Source: Pseudomonas defluvii
GTDB lineage: Bacteria; Pseudomonadota; Gammaproteobacteria; Pseudomonadales; Pseudomonadaceae
Reading direction: 5' to 3'
DNA: 59,991 bases
NCBI RefSeq assembly: GCF_001695625.1
Contig: NZ_MBPN01000021.1
Coordinates: 1-59,991, forward strand
Part shown: one piece after another, positions 46,944 to 56,276 of the stretch
How the letters are laid out: every line of letters starts with the position of its first letter
Position numbering within the stretch: the first letter of the stretch is position 1
Translations under genes and position numbers: made by a program
Notes under the pieces: generated by a model
What the model was told of the DNA's origin: nothing
The model's input: the letters and a program-made list of their open reading frames with translations, nothing else
The model's database searches: none

Positions 46944-49900
46944 TCAGGTTGGTTGTGAGTCCCCGACCCCTGGCGGAGCGTCCGCCTTGGCCAGCAGGGT
47001 GTAGACGCAGGGCAGGACAAAGAGCGTGAACAGGGTTCCCACCGACATGCCGGTGGCAATCACGGTGCCGATGTCGAAGCGACTGACCGCCCCGGCGCCG
47101 CTGGCCAGAATCAAGGGCACCATGCCAAAGACCATCGCGGCAGTGGTCATCAGTACCGGGCGCAGGCGAATCGCGGCGGCCTCTTCTATGGCTTCTCGTA
47201 CCGACAAGCCATTTTGCCGACGTAACTGATTGGCGAATTCGACGATCAGGATGCCGTGTTTGCTGATCAGTCCGATCAAGGTGACCAGCCCGACCTGGGT
47301 ATAGATGTTCATGCTCGACAGGCCAAGGAACAGCGGAATCAGTGCGCCGCAGATTGATAGCGGGACTGTCACCAGAATGACCAGAGGGTCGCGGAAACTC
47401 TCGAACTGCGCTGCCAGTACCAAGAAGATGATGGCCAACGCCAGGCCAAAGGTGACCCACAGTGCCGAGCCCTCCTGGATGAATTGGCGTGCAACGCCAC
47501 TGTAGTCAAAGGCGTACCCGGCGGGGGCTTCTTCGCGGGCGATGTTGCGTACGGTTTCGATGGCCTCCCCCATACTGACCAGCGGTACGCCCTGGATAAT
47601 GGCCGAGTTCAGCTGTTGGAACTGATTCAGTTGGCGCGGTCGTGCGCGGTCGCTGACGGTGATCAGCGTCGACAGCGGCAGCATTTGCCCTTGTTCATTC
47701 TTGACGTAGTAGTTGTTCAGCCAGCCAGGGTTGTCACGGTAGGCGCGCTCGACCTGGGCAATGACCTTGTAGCTGCGTCCTTCAAGGGTGAACCGGTTGA
47801 TCTCGGCCTCACCCAGCAAGGTCGCGAGTGTGCTCCCTAGCGTGGCCATGGTCACCCCCATTTGTGCGGCCTTGGCCCGATCAATATCGACGACGACTTC
47901 GGGCTTGTCGAAGGCCAGATCGATGTCGAGAAAGGCAAATTTGCCGGTGGCCTCGGCGCGTGTTTTTACCTGCTCGGCCACTTGCAGCAGCGATGCGTAA
48001 TCGTTCGGGGTGTTGATGACAAACTCGAAGGGCAAACCTTGGGTCGTACCGGGCAGTGATGGCAGATTGAAGCCGAAGACCTGCAGGCCACTGATCTGGT
48101 TGAGCTTTGCCTGAACCTCTGGCAATAGTGCCATTTGGGTTCGCTCCCGCTCATTCCAGGGCTTTAGCAGGAAACCTCCGATGCCTGACTGCACCCCGTT
48201 GAAGCCATTGATCTGGAAGGATGAGTAGTACTCCGGGAATGCCTTGAAAATGTTTATGAATTCGTCGGTGTAGGCATTCAGGTAGTTCAGGTTGGCTGGC
48301 TGTGGTGCGGTGGCCAGCATGAACACGATGCCTTGGTCTTCGTCCGGTGCCAGCTCTTTCTTGGTGAACATCAGCAGCACCGGAATCAGGCACAGGACGA
48401 TCACAGCAAACACCAACACTACGGGGCGCGTGTTGAGTGTGCCGTGGAGGATTTTCTGGTAACGCTGCTTGAGGCGTTCAAATAGCTGGTCGAGGCGATA
48501 GGCCAGGCCGTGGGTGTTGGCTTCATGGCGCAGGAGCATTGAGCACATCATGGGCGACAGGGTCAGGGCGACGATCCCGGAGATGATCACGGCGCCAGCG
48601 AGGGTCAAGGCGAACTCCTTGAACAGTGCGCCGGTAAGGCCTTGTAAAAAGCCAATCGGCGCGTACACCGCTGCCAGCGTGATGGTCATCGAGACCACGG
48701 GTATCGCAATTTCTCGCGCCCCTGCCAACGAGGCCTCCAAGGGCGTCTCGCCAGCTTCGATGTGCCGGTGGATGTTTTCCACGACGACAATGGCATCGTC
48801 CACCACCAGACCAATCGCCAGCACCATGGCCAGCAGGGTCAGCAGGTTGATTGAGTAGCCCATCAGTTGCATGAAAAACAGTACGCCGATCATCGACAAT
48901 GGAATGGTGATGACCGGAATCAGCACCGAGCGCAGCGCCCCGAGGAAGAGAAAGACCACGACGATCACGATCAGCACGGCTTCCGCCAGGGTTTTGATCA
49001 CTTCGTTGATCGAGGCCTGGATGAACAGTGTGGCGTCGTAAGCGATGGAGGCTTTCAGGTTGGGCGGTAACTGGCTGTTCAGTTCCGGCATCAGTTTGCG
49101 CACTTCCTTGATGACATCCAGCGGGTTGGCCGCTGGCGTCGCCTTGATGCCGATGTAGACCGACGGGGTGCCATCGAAAGAACTGACCGTATCGTAGTTC
49201 TCCGCGCCCATTTGCACCTGGGCCACATCGCGCAGCAGCACCCGGCTATCGCCCATGGTTTTCAGCGGGATGGCGGCGAAGGCTTCGGCCGACTTGAGCT
49301 CAGTGCTGGCGTTGATACTGGTGACCACGTATTCGCCTTTGACTTCGCCCGCTGCAGAAAGGAAGTTGTAGCGCCGTACCGCGTCAGTCACATCGCTGGC
49401 GCTCAGGCCATAGCCTGCGAGTTTGACCGGGTCGATCCAGATGCGCATCGCGAACAACTGGTTGCCGAGGATCTCTGCTTCAGCCATGCCCGGCAATGTT
49501 GCCAGCTTGGGCTGGATCACCCGTGACAGGTAATCGGTGATCTGCGGGTTGCTCAGTTCGCTGCTGTAGAAGCTGATGTACATCAGCGCCGAGGCGCCAG
49601 CGGCCTCTTTGCTCAGGACCGGGTCTTCGGCATCTTGAGGCAGTTTGTTCTTTACCTCATTGGCCTTGGCCAGCAGTTCGGTAAACATCCGGTCACTGTC
49701 CGAGCCGATTCGGGCGTAAATCGAGATCACCGAGAAATTCTGCCGGCTCACCGAGGTCATGTAGTCAATGCCCTCTGCGCTTGCCAGGCTCTGCTGCATG
49801 GGCTGGGTGATGTAGCCTTGAATGGTTTCCGCGTTGGCGCCGGGGTAGGCGGTGGTCACCGTGATCAGGGCGTTTTCCATCTGCGGATACTGACGGATCG

Positions 49901-49997
49901 GCAACGAGCTCCAGGCCTGGAAGCCGAGCAGGACGATCAGCAGGCTGACCACACTGGCCAGAACAGGGCGGCGAATGAACGGATCGGTTAAGGCCAT
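46944..49997 (-). CDS. mexW: RND multidrug efflux transporter, MexW-like
   Basis: A 1017-residue HAE1-type RND permease with 12 transmembrane helices and two large periplasmic loops. The proton-relay aspartates are visible in GLVVDDAIVVVENIHRH (about residues 395-411). The family start MALTDPFIRRPVLASVVSLL and length fit MexW. It extrudes drugs by proton exchange as a trimer. It follows the adaptor gene by 13 bp. No outer-membrane channel gene is in the set, as in P. aeruginosa mexVW, which borrows OprM. The name rests on synteny and size, not an alignment. Confidence 0.75.
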   Translation of the reverse strand: MALTDPFIRRPVLASVVSLLIVLLGFQAWSSLPIRQYPQMENALITVTTAYPGANAETIQGYITQPMQQSLASAEGIDYMTSVSRQNFSVISIYARIGSDSDRMFTELLAKANEVKNKLPQDAEDPVLSKEAAGASALMYISFYSSELSNPQITDYLSRVIQPKLATLPGMAEAEILGNQLFAMRIWIDPVKLAGYGLSASDVTDAVRRYNFLSAAGEVKGEYVVTSINASTELKSAEAFAAIPLKTMGDSRVLLRDVAQVQMGAENYDTVSSFDGTPSVYIGIKATPAANPLDVIKEVRKLMPELNSQLPPNLKASIAYDATLFIQASINEVIKTLAEAVLIVIVVVFLFLGALRSVLIPVITIPLSMIGVLFFMQLMGYSINLLTLLAMVLAIGLVVDDAIVVVENIHRHIEAGETPLEASLAGAREIAIPVVSMTITLAAVYAPIGFLQGLTGALFKEFALTLAGAVIISGIVALTLSPMMCSMLLRHEANTHGLAYRLDQLFERLKQRYQKILHGTLNTRPVVLVFAVIVLCLIPVLLMFTKKELAPDEDQGIVFMLATAPQPANLNYLNAYTDEFINIFKAFPEYYSSFQINGFNGVQSGIGGFLLKPWNERERTQMALLPEVQAKLNQISGLQVFGFNLPSLPGTTQGLPFEFVINTPNDYASLLQVAEQVKTRAEATGKFAFLDIDLAFDKPEVVVDIDRAKAAQMGVTMATLGSTLATLLGEAEINRFTLEGRSYKVIAQVERAYRDNPGWLNNYYVKNEQGQMLPLSTLITVSDRARPRQLNQFQQLNSAIIQGVPLVSMGEAIETVRNIAREEAPAGYAFDYSGVARQFIQEGSALWVTFGLALAIIFLVLAAQFESFRDPLVILVTVPLSICGALIPLFLGLSSMNIYTQVGLVTLIGLISKHGILIVEFANQLRRQNGLSVREAIEEAAAIRLRPVLMTTAAMVFGMVPLILASGAGAVSRFDIGTVIATGMSVGTLFTLFVLPCVYTLLAKADAPPGVGDSQPT

Positions 49998-50010
49998 GAA
50001 GGTTCCTTGA

Positions 50011-51162
50011 TCAATCGACGCGTGGCGAGGTGTCCGGCTCGCCCGTCAGGGTCTTGTCCGGGCTGACGGTGATCAGGGCGCCTTGGCTGAGTTTCAGCTG
50101 ACCGGCCGTCACCACCTGTTCACCTGCCTTAACGCCTTTGGCGATGACCACCAGGCCTTCACGGCGCTCGCCGGCTTCAATGAAACGGCGCTCTGCCACC
50201 CACACCGGTTGGCCGTCAGGAGTTTTTTGTGGCTGGCCGTCCTCGGCGGTCTTGGGCACTGCGACGTACACCGAGGTGCCATACAGGGTGTAGGTGACCG
50301 CAGTCTCAGGGACGACCACTTCCGTGCGCGGGTTGGGCAGCAGTATTTGCAGGCTGGTGAACATGCCGGGTAACAGCTTGCCATCGGGGTTCGCCAGGGT
50401 GGCGCGGACCTGTACATTACGGGTGCTGTCTTCAACCTTGGGGTTGATAGCGCTGATGGCGCCAGGGAACGTCTGGTTGGGGTAGGCTGCAACGCTGACC
50501 AGTACCTGCTGGCCGATGCCCAGTTTGGGAAACGTCTGTTCGGCCACGTAAAAGTCAGCGTACAGGCTGCTCAGGTCCTGAAGGGTGGCGATCACTGTGC
50601 CACTGGGCAGGTAGTCGCCGATATCGACCTGGCGGATACCAATGGTACCGCTGAACGGCGCAAGGATCGTCTTTTTCGCCAAGGAACCTTTGAGTTGGGC
50701 GACCACGGCTTTGCTGCGCAGCAGTTGTGCTGCGAGGCGATCAAACTCGCCTTTGGAGATTGCCTGACTGTCGATCAGCTGGCTGCCGCGTCCATACTCG
50801 ACCTGCGCCAGCCCGAGGTCCGCCATCGCGGTGCCCAGCAAGGCGCTTTCCACGTCGCTGTCGAGCTGCAAGAGGGGCTGGCCTACTCTGATCCGCTGGC
50901 CTGACTCGAACAGCAGGGTCTTGACCGTACCGGCGGTCTCCAGGCTCAGATTTACCCCCTGAAACGCCTTGAGGCTGCCAACTGCGGGCAGTCGACTCTG
51001 CCAGAGCTGTTCGCGCGCGGCAGTCGCCGCTACGCTCACGGGAGGTCTTGGCGCGCTGAATTGCTGAATTTGCTGATAGATACTGAAGGCTTTGTAGCCT
51101 CCCAGAATCAGCACAATCAGCAACACGACACCCAACATGATCAGCATGCGGCGGCGCAGCAT
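50011..51162 (-). CDS. mexV: RND efflux membrane-fusion protein, MexV-like
   Basis: A 383-residue periplasmic adaptor with an N-terminal membrane anchor (about residues 7-26, no lipobox), a barrel-sandwich lipoyl domain split around an alpha hairpin (LQLDSDVESALLGTAMADLG and onward), a beta barrel (about 205-280) and a membrane-proximal domain. It links the RND pump to an outer-membrane channel. It is the first gene of the two-gene pump operon. The 126-bp upstream gap holds a small inverted repeat, CACTG-N5-CAGTG (51217-51231), but no regulator gene is adjacent. Confidence 0.78.
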   Translation of the reverse strand: MLRRRMLIMLGVVLLIVLILGGYKAFSIYQQIQQFSAPRPPVSVAATAAREQLWQSRLPAVGSLKAFQGVNLSLETAGTVKTLLFESGQRIRVGQPLLQLDSDVESALLGTAMADLGLAQVEYGRGSQLIDSQAISKGEFDRLAAQLLRSKAVVAQLKGSLAKKTILAPFSGTIGIRQVDIGDYLPSGTVIATLQDLSSLYADFYVAEQTFPKLGIGQQVLVSVAAYPNQTFPGAISAINPKVEDSTRNVQVRATLANPDGKLLPGMFTSLQILLPNPRTEVVVPETAVTYTLYGTSVYVAVPKTAEDGQPQKTPDGQPVWVAERRFIEAGERREGLVVIAKGVKAGEQVVTAGQLKLSQGALITVSPDKTLTGEPDTSPRVD

Positions 51163-51288
51163 ATTCCATTTCCTTGGAGGCTAGACAGGCAGGCACAGCA
51201 CTGACGAACACCTGCTCACTGTTGTGCAGTGTTGTCGAATATTACGCCTTTGCCTAATGCAGGGAAGTCCATTTCCCCTTGATGCTAC

Positions 51289-52386
51289 TCACGTCAGGTG
51301 CAGATGGTTGTCCCAAAGCCCGGGCGGCAACTGCAACGGTTGGCCGACCGGTTCTGCCTTGCGGCAATCATAGAGCCGGCAGCGGCCCTGGCCCGAGGTG
51401 ACGACGAAACCGTCTGCGACTGCGCCAACACCGGCGCAGTCGGGCATCGGGGCATCCAGGCGCGTTGCACCCGTGTCCAGATCCCAGATGAACAGGCGGT
51501 TGGCCCGAGGTGCGGTCAGTGCAACCAGTCGCAACTCACTGTGTACCGCGACACTGGCGGTGTAGTTCGCCATTGACTGCAACTGTGCCTGCGCCACGGG
51601 GAATGGCAGGAAGGGCTGCCCTGGGCGTTTGATCGCCAGCAGTTCAGCGGTTTCGTGAGCGTCGCCCATGAACTGCTGACAAGCGACCAGCGTGCCGTCG
51701 CTGGCAACGGCCAGGTGACGAACGCTGTTCATTTGCTGGCTCAGGGTTTCCTTGCTCAGCAAGGTGCCGTCGCGGTGCATCAATACCAGGCTGGGTTCCA
51801 TGGCATCGAGGTTCATCTCGACGCGGCTTTCGGCTTCGGTGCGAATACCGCCGTTGGCGACCACCAGGGTTTCACCATCGGGTAGCCAGGACACCTGATG
51901 CGGGCCAAGGCCGTGGGTGGGCAGCTCGCCACTGTGCTGCAGCCGTTCGCCCTCGAATCGGTAGACCCCAAGTACACCCCGCCCCGGATCAGTGGTGTCG
52001 TTCTCGGTGGCATACAGCCATTCACCGCCCTTGTGAATCACCGCGTGGCCATAGAAATGACGGTTCGGCTGTGAGGTGACGGTTTGCAGCAGGCGGCCGT
52101 CGCGCAAGTCGACCAGATAGCTCTCGGTACCGGGTCGACGCGCCACGAACAGGGCGATGGGCAGTTCAGGGTGATTGATGATGTCGTGGCAACGCTGTCC
52201 GACCTGGGTCGCGAATACCTGGCTACCGTCCAGGCGGTAGCCGACGGCGTAGTGGTTGCCGTCGCTATCGTCGCGGGCCGAGAGCAGCAGGGGCTGCTGA
52301 CGCTTGTTCTGGAACAAGGTCCATCCGCCTAGCGTGAGGGCAGCAAGCACCGCGCTACCGACTTTCAGAGCCTGACGTCGCAACAT
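51289..52386 (-). CDS. DUF1513 beta-propeller protein, Tat-type signal
   Basis: A 365-residue protein with a twin-arginine-like N-terminus (MLRRQALKVGSAVLAALTLG), suggesting export in folded form, then a repetitive beta-rich body of the DUF1513 propeller type (phrases such as HGLGPHQVSWLPDGETLVVANGG with sevenfold-like spacing, here at about 158-180). It is the last gene of the iron-linked set and follows the imelysin gene by two bases. Related operons also contain imelysins and a di-haem oxidoreductase. The precise function is unknown. Confidence 0.8.
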   Translation of the reverse strand: MLRRQALKVGSAVLAALTLGGWTLFQNKRQQPLLLSARDDSDGNHYAVGYRLDGSQVFATQVGQRCHDIINHPELPIALFVARRPGTESYLVDLRDGRLLQTVTSQPNRHFYGHAVIHKGGEWLYATENDTTDPGRGVLGVYRFEGERLQHSGELPTHGLGPHQVSWLPDGETLVVANGGIRTEAESRVEMNLDAMEPSLVLMHRDGTLLSKETLSQQMNSVRHLAVASDGTLVACQQFMGDAHETAELLAIKRPGQPFLPFPVAQAQLQSMANYTASVAVHSELRLVALTAPRANRLFIWDLDTGATRLDAPMPDCAGVGAVADGFVVTSGQGRCRLYDCRKAEPVGQPLQLPPGLWDNHLHLT

Positions 52387-52388
52387 GA

Positions 52389-53453
52389 TCAGTCACCGTC
52401 GTTGGCGTTGAAGCCCAATTGAATGCCCAGCGCCTTGGCCAGATCAGTCTCGTGCAGGCGGTGGACGGCGTTCAGGCTGTCATAGATCGCGTTCAACTGC
52501 TCACGACCGGCTTCATCTTCCAGCAGCTCGCCAAGGGGCTTCGGCGTGTCGGCCAACAGCTTCAGCGATGCCGCATAGGCAGCGTCGATCTTGTCGGCAA
52601 GGGCCTTCTGGTCGCTGCCGAGCAGGCTGCGCAGCCCTTGATTGTCGACCCCGGCCCATACTGTCTGTGCAGCACTGAGGCTGGCATGCAGGCTCTTCAG
52701 AGACGACTGGCTACGCCAGGCTTCTGCCTGCAGTGGCTGCGGGATGCCCTTGCTCATGCGACCCATCGGCGTGCCGAGTTTTTTCTTCAGGGTGTCCAGC
52801 GCAGTGACCTGGGCGCGGAGCACGTCGGCAATCGCTTCGTGAGAGTCGGCATAGCGCTGGTTCGGGAACTTGGTCATCTGTGCGAGCACGCCGTCGTTCT
52901 TGTTCCAGCCCTTCAGGATTTCTTCGGCCAGGGCTTTCTGACGCTCGCCGATGGCAACCAGCAGCGGGCAGTAGCGGGCTTTCTGCTCGGCATTGGCGGT
53001 GTCTGGCTTGCTGTCAAACAGGATGTACTCGTAAGCCGAGAGCCCCTGGACCACGACGCTGGAGTTGGCGAGGGTGCTGGCATCGATCGGCTTGTCACTG
53101 TTGATCAGTTGTTCTACCTGGCGTCCTACCAGGTTTTTCTTGTCTGGCCAGAACTGCACCTGCCAGGCGCGGTTGCCCTCGGCCAGCGGCCCGATCAGCA
53201 GTGGTTGCAACTCTGCCCAGGCCTTTTGGGCGTGAAGGAAGTCAGCCCGTGCGGTTTCCAGGCTGTTCTTGCCTTCGCAGAAGGCCAGCGCGCTGACGGC
53301 CAGCTGACGGTCGGCTTCGACCCAGCGGCTGTAGGTGGGCAGGATCACTTGCTTGGCAATCGCGGCGGAAGTGACCGCTTGCGGATCCTGCGGCGAGCAG
53401 GCGCCCAGCGCTAGGGCGGCGAGGCTGGTAAATAACAGTTTGGGACGGAACAT
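52389..53453 (-). CDS. Imelysin-family lipoprotein
   Basis: A 354-residue lipoprotein with lipobox LGAC (Cys about 19) and an imelysin-like all-helical periplasmic domain. Where classical imelysins have the GxHxxE metal-linked motif, this one reads GLSAYEYILF (about residues 139-148): the His is Ser while the Glu remains. Imelysins occur in iron-regulated loci, and some are related to EfeO of ferrous-iron uptake. It lies between the di-haem oxidoreductase (15-bp gap) and the DUF1513 gene, clearly in one transcription unit. Confidence 0.82.
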   Translation of the reverse strand: MFRPKLLFTSLAALALGACSPQDPQAVTSAAIAKQVILPTYSRWVEADRQLAVSALAFCEGKNSLETARADFLHAQKAWAELQPLLIGPLAEGNRAWQVQFWPDKKNLVGRQVEQLINSDKPIDASTLANSSVVVQGLSAYEYILFDSKPDTANAEQKARYCPLLVAIGERQKALAEEILKGWNKNDGVLAQMTKFPNQRYADSHEAIADVLRAQVTALDTLKKKLGTPMGRMSKGIPQPLQAEAWRSQSSLKSLHASLSAAQTVWAGVDNQGLRSLLGSDQKALADKIDAAYAASLKLLADTPKPLGELLEDEAGREQLNAIYDSLNAVHRLHETDLAKALGIQLGFNANDGD

Positions 53454-53468
53454 GCCCGGCTCCTATGG

Positions 53469-54887
53469 CTAGAGTGAGTTCAGGAATGCCAGCAGCGCGG
53501 CGCGTTGCTCTGCATTGAAGGTCAAGACGTGTTGTTGGGCGGCCTTTGCTTCGCCGCCGTGCCAAAGCACCGCTTCGAGCAGGTTGCGCGCCCGGCCGTC
53601 GTGCAGGAATTGGGTGTGGCCACTGACTGTTTCGGTCATGCCGATGCCCCACAGCGGTGCGGTACGCCAGTCGCGGCCACCGGCGGCAAACTCGCTGCGA
53701 TCGTCCGCCAGATCCGGCCCCATGTCGTGCAGCAGCAGGTCGGTATACGGGCGGATCACCTGGTTGGCCTGTTCCGGCTCGGCGGCGTTTGCCGAGGTGG
53801 TGAACGTCGGGATATGGCAGCGTTGGCAACCGGCTTCGAAGAACAGGTTCTTGCCGGCCAGCACCTGTGGTGAGTCGACATCCTTGCGTGCGGGCACTGC
53901 CAGATTGCGGGTATAGAACAACATCAAACGCAGAATGTTATCGCTGACCTCCGGTTCACCACGGTCTTGGCGGGCATTCAGGCAGTCGGTTTGTGTCGGT
54001 GTGCAGTCGTCTATCGGGCGCAGGCGGGTGGTCAGGCCCATGTCGCCGGAGAAGGCGTGCACGTTTTGCTGGTTGAGATTCGGTTGCCCGGCTTTCCAGC
54101 CAAAGCGGCCCATGACGGTTTTACCCTGGGCGTCGTCCCACACCTGATTGACATGGCCTCGGATGCCGTCACCGTTGCTGTCGTAGGGATCGGCGTTGGC
54201 CAGGATGGCCTCTTCCGGAATGGCTTCCAGCAGACCTAGGCCAATCATCGGCGGTGCGACACGTGCGGAGAAACGTGTGTCGGGATGCATTGGCCCGTAG
54301 CCAAGTTGGCTGATAAGCAGCTTTGGCTTGCGCAGCTCGACCGTGGTGCCGTCTGTGAAGGTGACGCTGTGTGGTGTGTATTCCACCCGGACCTTGCCTT
54401 CGGGTGCAACCCCAGGCACAGCCATATCCTGCAACTGTCCGCCATAGGCCGGTTCGGGGACGACACCCAGGCGTTCGATGACCGGCAGATATTCTGTTGC
54501 ATTCGGGATCGACAGGCGCACCAGCATCGAGGCTGCGCTTTTGGCATCTGGCCCAGGAGGGTGGCCGCGACCGTCCCTGATGTGACAGTTCTGGCAGGCA
54601 TTGGTGTTGAACAGGGGGCCCAGGCCGTCACGAGCGGTGGTTGTGGACGGTGCAATTACCCAAGGGTTGCGGAAGAAGCTGTTGCCGACACTGAAGTCCA
54701 GTTGTCGGCTCGCTGTCAGGTTGGCGGAGGCCATCGAAAAGGCATTTTTGTCGTGCTTGTTGACCGTCGACGTGCCGCCACCCATGGCTTCCCCTGGCTC
54801 AGCCTGAGTGAAGCGCGGGGCGTCGTCACAGGCTGCCAGCGGCAGTACCAAGAGCAGGAGAAAAAGGCAGCGAAGCAACGAGGACAT
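53469..54887 (-). CDS. Di-haem oxidoreductase, putative thiol oxidoreductase (DHOR family)
   Basis: A 472-residue lipoprotein (signal with LAAC) of the DHOR/DUF1111 family. Two c-type haem motifs are present: CQNCH (about residue 98) and CQRCH (about 354), so the protein must be matured by the cytochrome c system in the periplasm. It is probably an electron-transfer partner for iron handling by the neighbouring imelysins; this is inference. It heads the three-gene part of the operon downstream of the islet. Confidence 0.85.
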   Translation of the reverse strand: MSSLLRCLFLLLLVLPLAACDDAPRFTQAEPGEAMGGGTSTVNKHDKNAFSMASANLTASRQLDFSVGNSFFRNPWVIAPSTTTARDGLGPLFNTNACQNCHIRDGRGHPPGPDAKSAASMLVRLSIPNATEYLPVIERLGVVPEPAYGGQLQDMAVPGVAPEGKVRVEYTPHSVTFTDGTTVELRKPKLLISQLGYGPMHPDTRFSARVAPPMIGLGLLEAIPEEAILANADPYDSNGDGIRGHVNQVWDDAQGKTVMGRFGWKAGQPNLNQQNVHAFSGDMGLTTRLRPIDDCTPTQTDCLNARQDRGEPEVSDNILRLMLFYTRNLAVPARKDVDSPQVLAGKNLFFEAGCQRCHIPTFTTSANAAEPEQANQVIRPYTDLLLHDMGPDLADDRSEFAAGGRDWRTAPLWGIGMTETVSGHTQFLHDGRARNLLEAVLWHGGEAKAAQQHVLTFNAEQRAALLAFLNSL

Positions 54888-55081
54888 CTGAAATCCTGAG
54901 GCGCGAGCAAAAACCGGCTCGCAAGCTTAGCAGGCTATCCGCTTGTTGAATAAGAGGGATTTGCGTTTGCTTGATGAAATTTTGCGCGTGGCGGCTCATG
55001 CGGGGGAGGGCGCTGCCGACCCGAAGGCCGGTAGCGGTGCTTGGCGGGCTGTAATGCCGAAGTGCGGTATACGCTGCAGTT

Positions 55082-55465
55082 TTACATCATTTTCAAGGTA
55101 AAACGATTGCCCTCCAGGCTGATGATCAGGTTGTGGTTACCGCCACCCCGGTTGTTTCCCGGCACTTCCAGGGTGCCGCCCGTATAATCCATTTCAGTGC
55201 CGAATAAATATTTAACCGCATTTTCATGTGCCGGCTCCCAGTAATCTTGAAACAGCCACAGTGTTGTTTCGGCTTTAGCGCCCATGACCAGTTCAATGGC
55301 TTTATAGTTTTCTGAGACCTTTCCGATCCAGGGTACGTTCATGCAACCGTTCCATGCGGATTGTGCGCCGATGGAAAACAGATCGCTTTTGCTTTCGCCA
55401 TTGCGAATGGACAAGGTGTACGGGGTGTTATTTGCGATGGATCGCAGAATGCTGACGCTCGCCAT
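55082..55465 (-). CDS. Unknown small beta-rich protein (islet gene 2)
   Basis: A 127-residue protein that I do not recognise. It looks like an all-beta sandwich: NNTPYTLSIRNGES near the start, a glycine turn before NVPWIGKVSENYKAIELVMG, an aromatic segment LWLFQDYWEP (about 69-78) and a C-terminal GGGNHNLIISL strand. There is no signal peptide or membrane helix. A GGAG ribosome site lies 7 bp before the ATG, 25 bp after the upstream gene, so the two form an operon. Base composition is visibly lower in GC than the flanks, which suggests acquisition. Confidence 0.7.
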   Translation of the reverse strand: MASVSILRSIANNTPYTLSIRNGESKSDLFSIGAQSAWNGCMNVPWIGKVSENYKAIELVMGAKAETTLWLFQDYWEPAHENAVKYLFGTEMDYTGGTLEVPGNNRGGGNHNLIISLEGNRFTLKMM

Positions 55466-55490
55466 AGAATGCTCCAGTTACCAGGTGTGT

Positions 55491-55973
55491 TCAAAGTTCA
55501 ATGTTGGGGGTCGGACGGGGCTCTGTTGCTTGGCCATACACATAGACGGCGTGCATGGTTATTTCGTTTAGCGGGGAAGGAAGTGTTTCAGGTGAATAGC
55601 GTCCCTCTAGGAATAGTCCGTGACCGCGTGCCGTTGTTTCGAAGGCCTTTCTGAAGGGCTCGGCAGGGTCATAGAGGTACACTTTGCCAGCCGGCGCGCT
55701 CAGTACCCTGCACATTTCCTGAGCGGCGCCCACGGTTATAGGAGCCCCCATCAGTGTTTCGCAGGGGTACAGGTCTTCTGCGAGTGGAAAAATGGGGTAG
55801 TCATAATCATTCACGGGAATAAGACGGGGTATTTCCTTTCCTGTATCCGGGCCGTTGGATATCTTTTGGCCATCTTTATTGATGTTGTCTGCATCCGTAA
55901 AGCCGGTGATAAAGACGGTGTCAGATATTTTGTCAACGATTCGGCCTTCTCCCCAGACGTCGAGTATTTTCAT
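55491..55973 (-). CDS. Unknown protein (islet gene 1)
   Basis: A 160-residue, acidic, soluble-looking protein with no recognised family. The N-terminal half, MKILDVWGEGRIVDKISDTV, leads into a Pro- and Asp-rich middle (IPVNDYDYPIFPLAEDLYP). The C-terminal half has an alpha/beta look (APAGKVYLYDPAEPFRKAF, then EITMHAVYVYGQ). There is no signal peptide. AAGGAG lies 9 bp before the ATG. The GC content is estimated by eye at about half, against over 60% around it. It is cotranscribed with the following small gene. Confidence 0.68.
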   Translation of the reverse strand: MKILDVWGEGRIVDKISDTVFITGFTDADNINKDGQKISNGPDTGKEIPRLIPVNDYDYPIFPLAEDLYPCETLMGAPITVGAAQEMCRVLSAPAGKVYLYDPAEPFRKAFETTARGHGLFLEGRYSPETLPSPLNEITMHAVYVYGQATEPRPTPNIEL

Positions 55974-56219
55974 CGTGGCACGCTCCTTGAGTGTCTCTAT
56001 ATTGATATATGGAGGTGGAAGAACTTCCGGTGTTCATGTTTTATAAATTGTCATTTCTGTGCGCAGTTGATGTGTAGAGTTGAACACTCTGAAACGGTGA
56101 TAACAATGCGAACGCTGGACAGTAACGTGTAGGAGGAGGGCGGTTTGACAGGCGGGTTATTGGCGAGGCAAACGTGCGGGGTCTAGTGGCGGTGTGTGAA
56201 GTTCAAGTTATATAACGCA
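55974..56219. other. AT-rich gene-free stretch upstream of the islet
   Basis: About 250 bp without a supported gene. It probably contains the leftward promoter of the two islet genes (AT-rich TATAGA-like sequence near 56000 on the minus strand, without a good -35). I see no direct repeats, integrase remnant or tRNA end. Confidence 0.35.
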
Positions 56220-56248
56220 ACATGCCCGATGCAAGGCATCGGGCATGT
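56220..56248. terminator. Perfect 13-bp hairpin after the icmP-like gene
   Basis: ACATGCCCGATGC and GCATCGGGCATGT enclose AAG. It lies 29 bp after the stop of the imelysin gene and probably ends or attenuates that transcript before the islet, although there is no T-tract on the minus strand. Confidence 0.65.
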
Positions 56249-56276
56249 GGTTTACAACGGAGTGCTGTACGGCTGA

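Noticed and set aside
51217..51231. CACTG-N5-CAGTG upstream of the mexV-like gene as an operator
   Set aside because: The arms are only five bases, and no promoter or regulator gene supports it; such repeats arise by chance.
54888..56276. Target-site duplications or integrase remnants around the islet
   Set aside because: I looked at both flanks by eye and found no direct repeats, transposase fragments or tRNA ends, so no mobile element is claimed.
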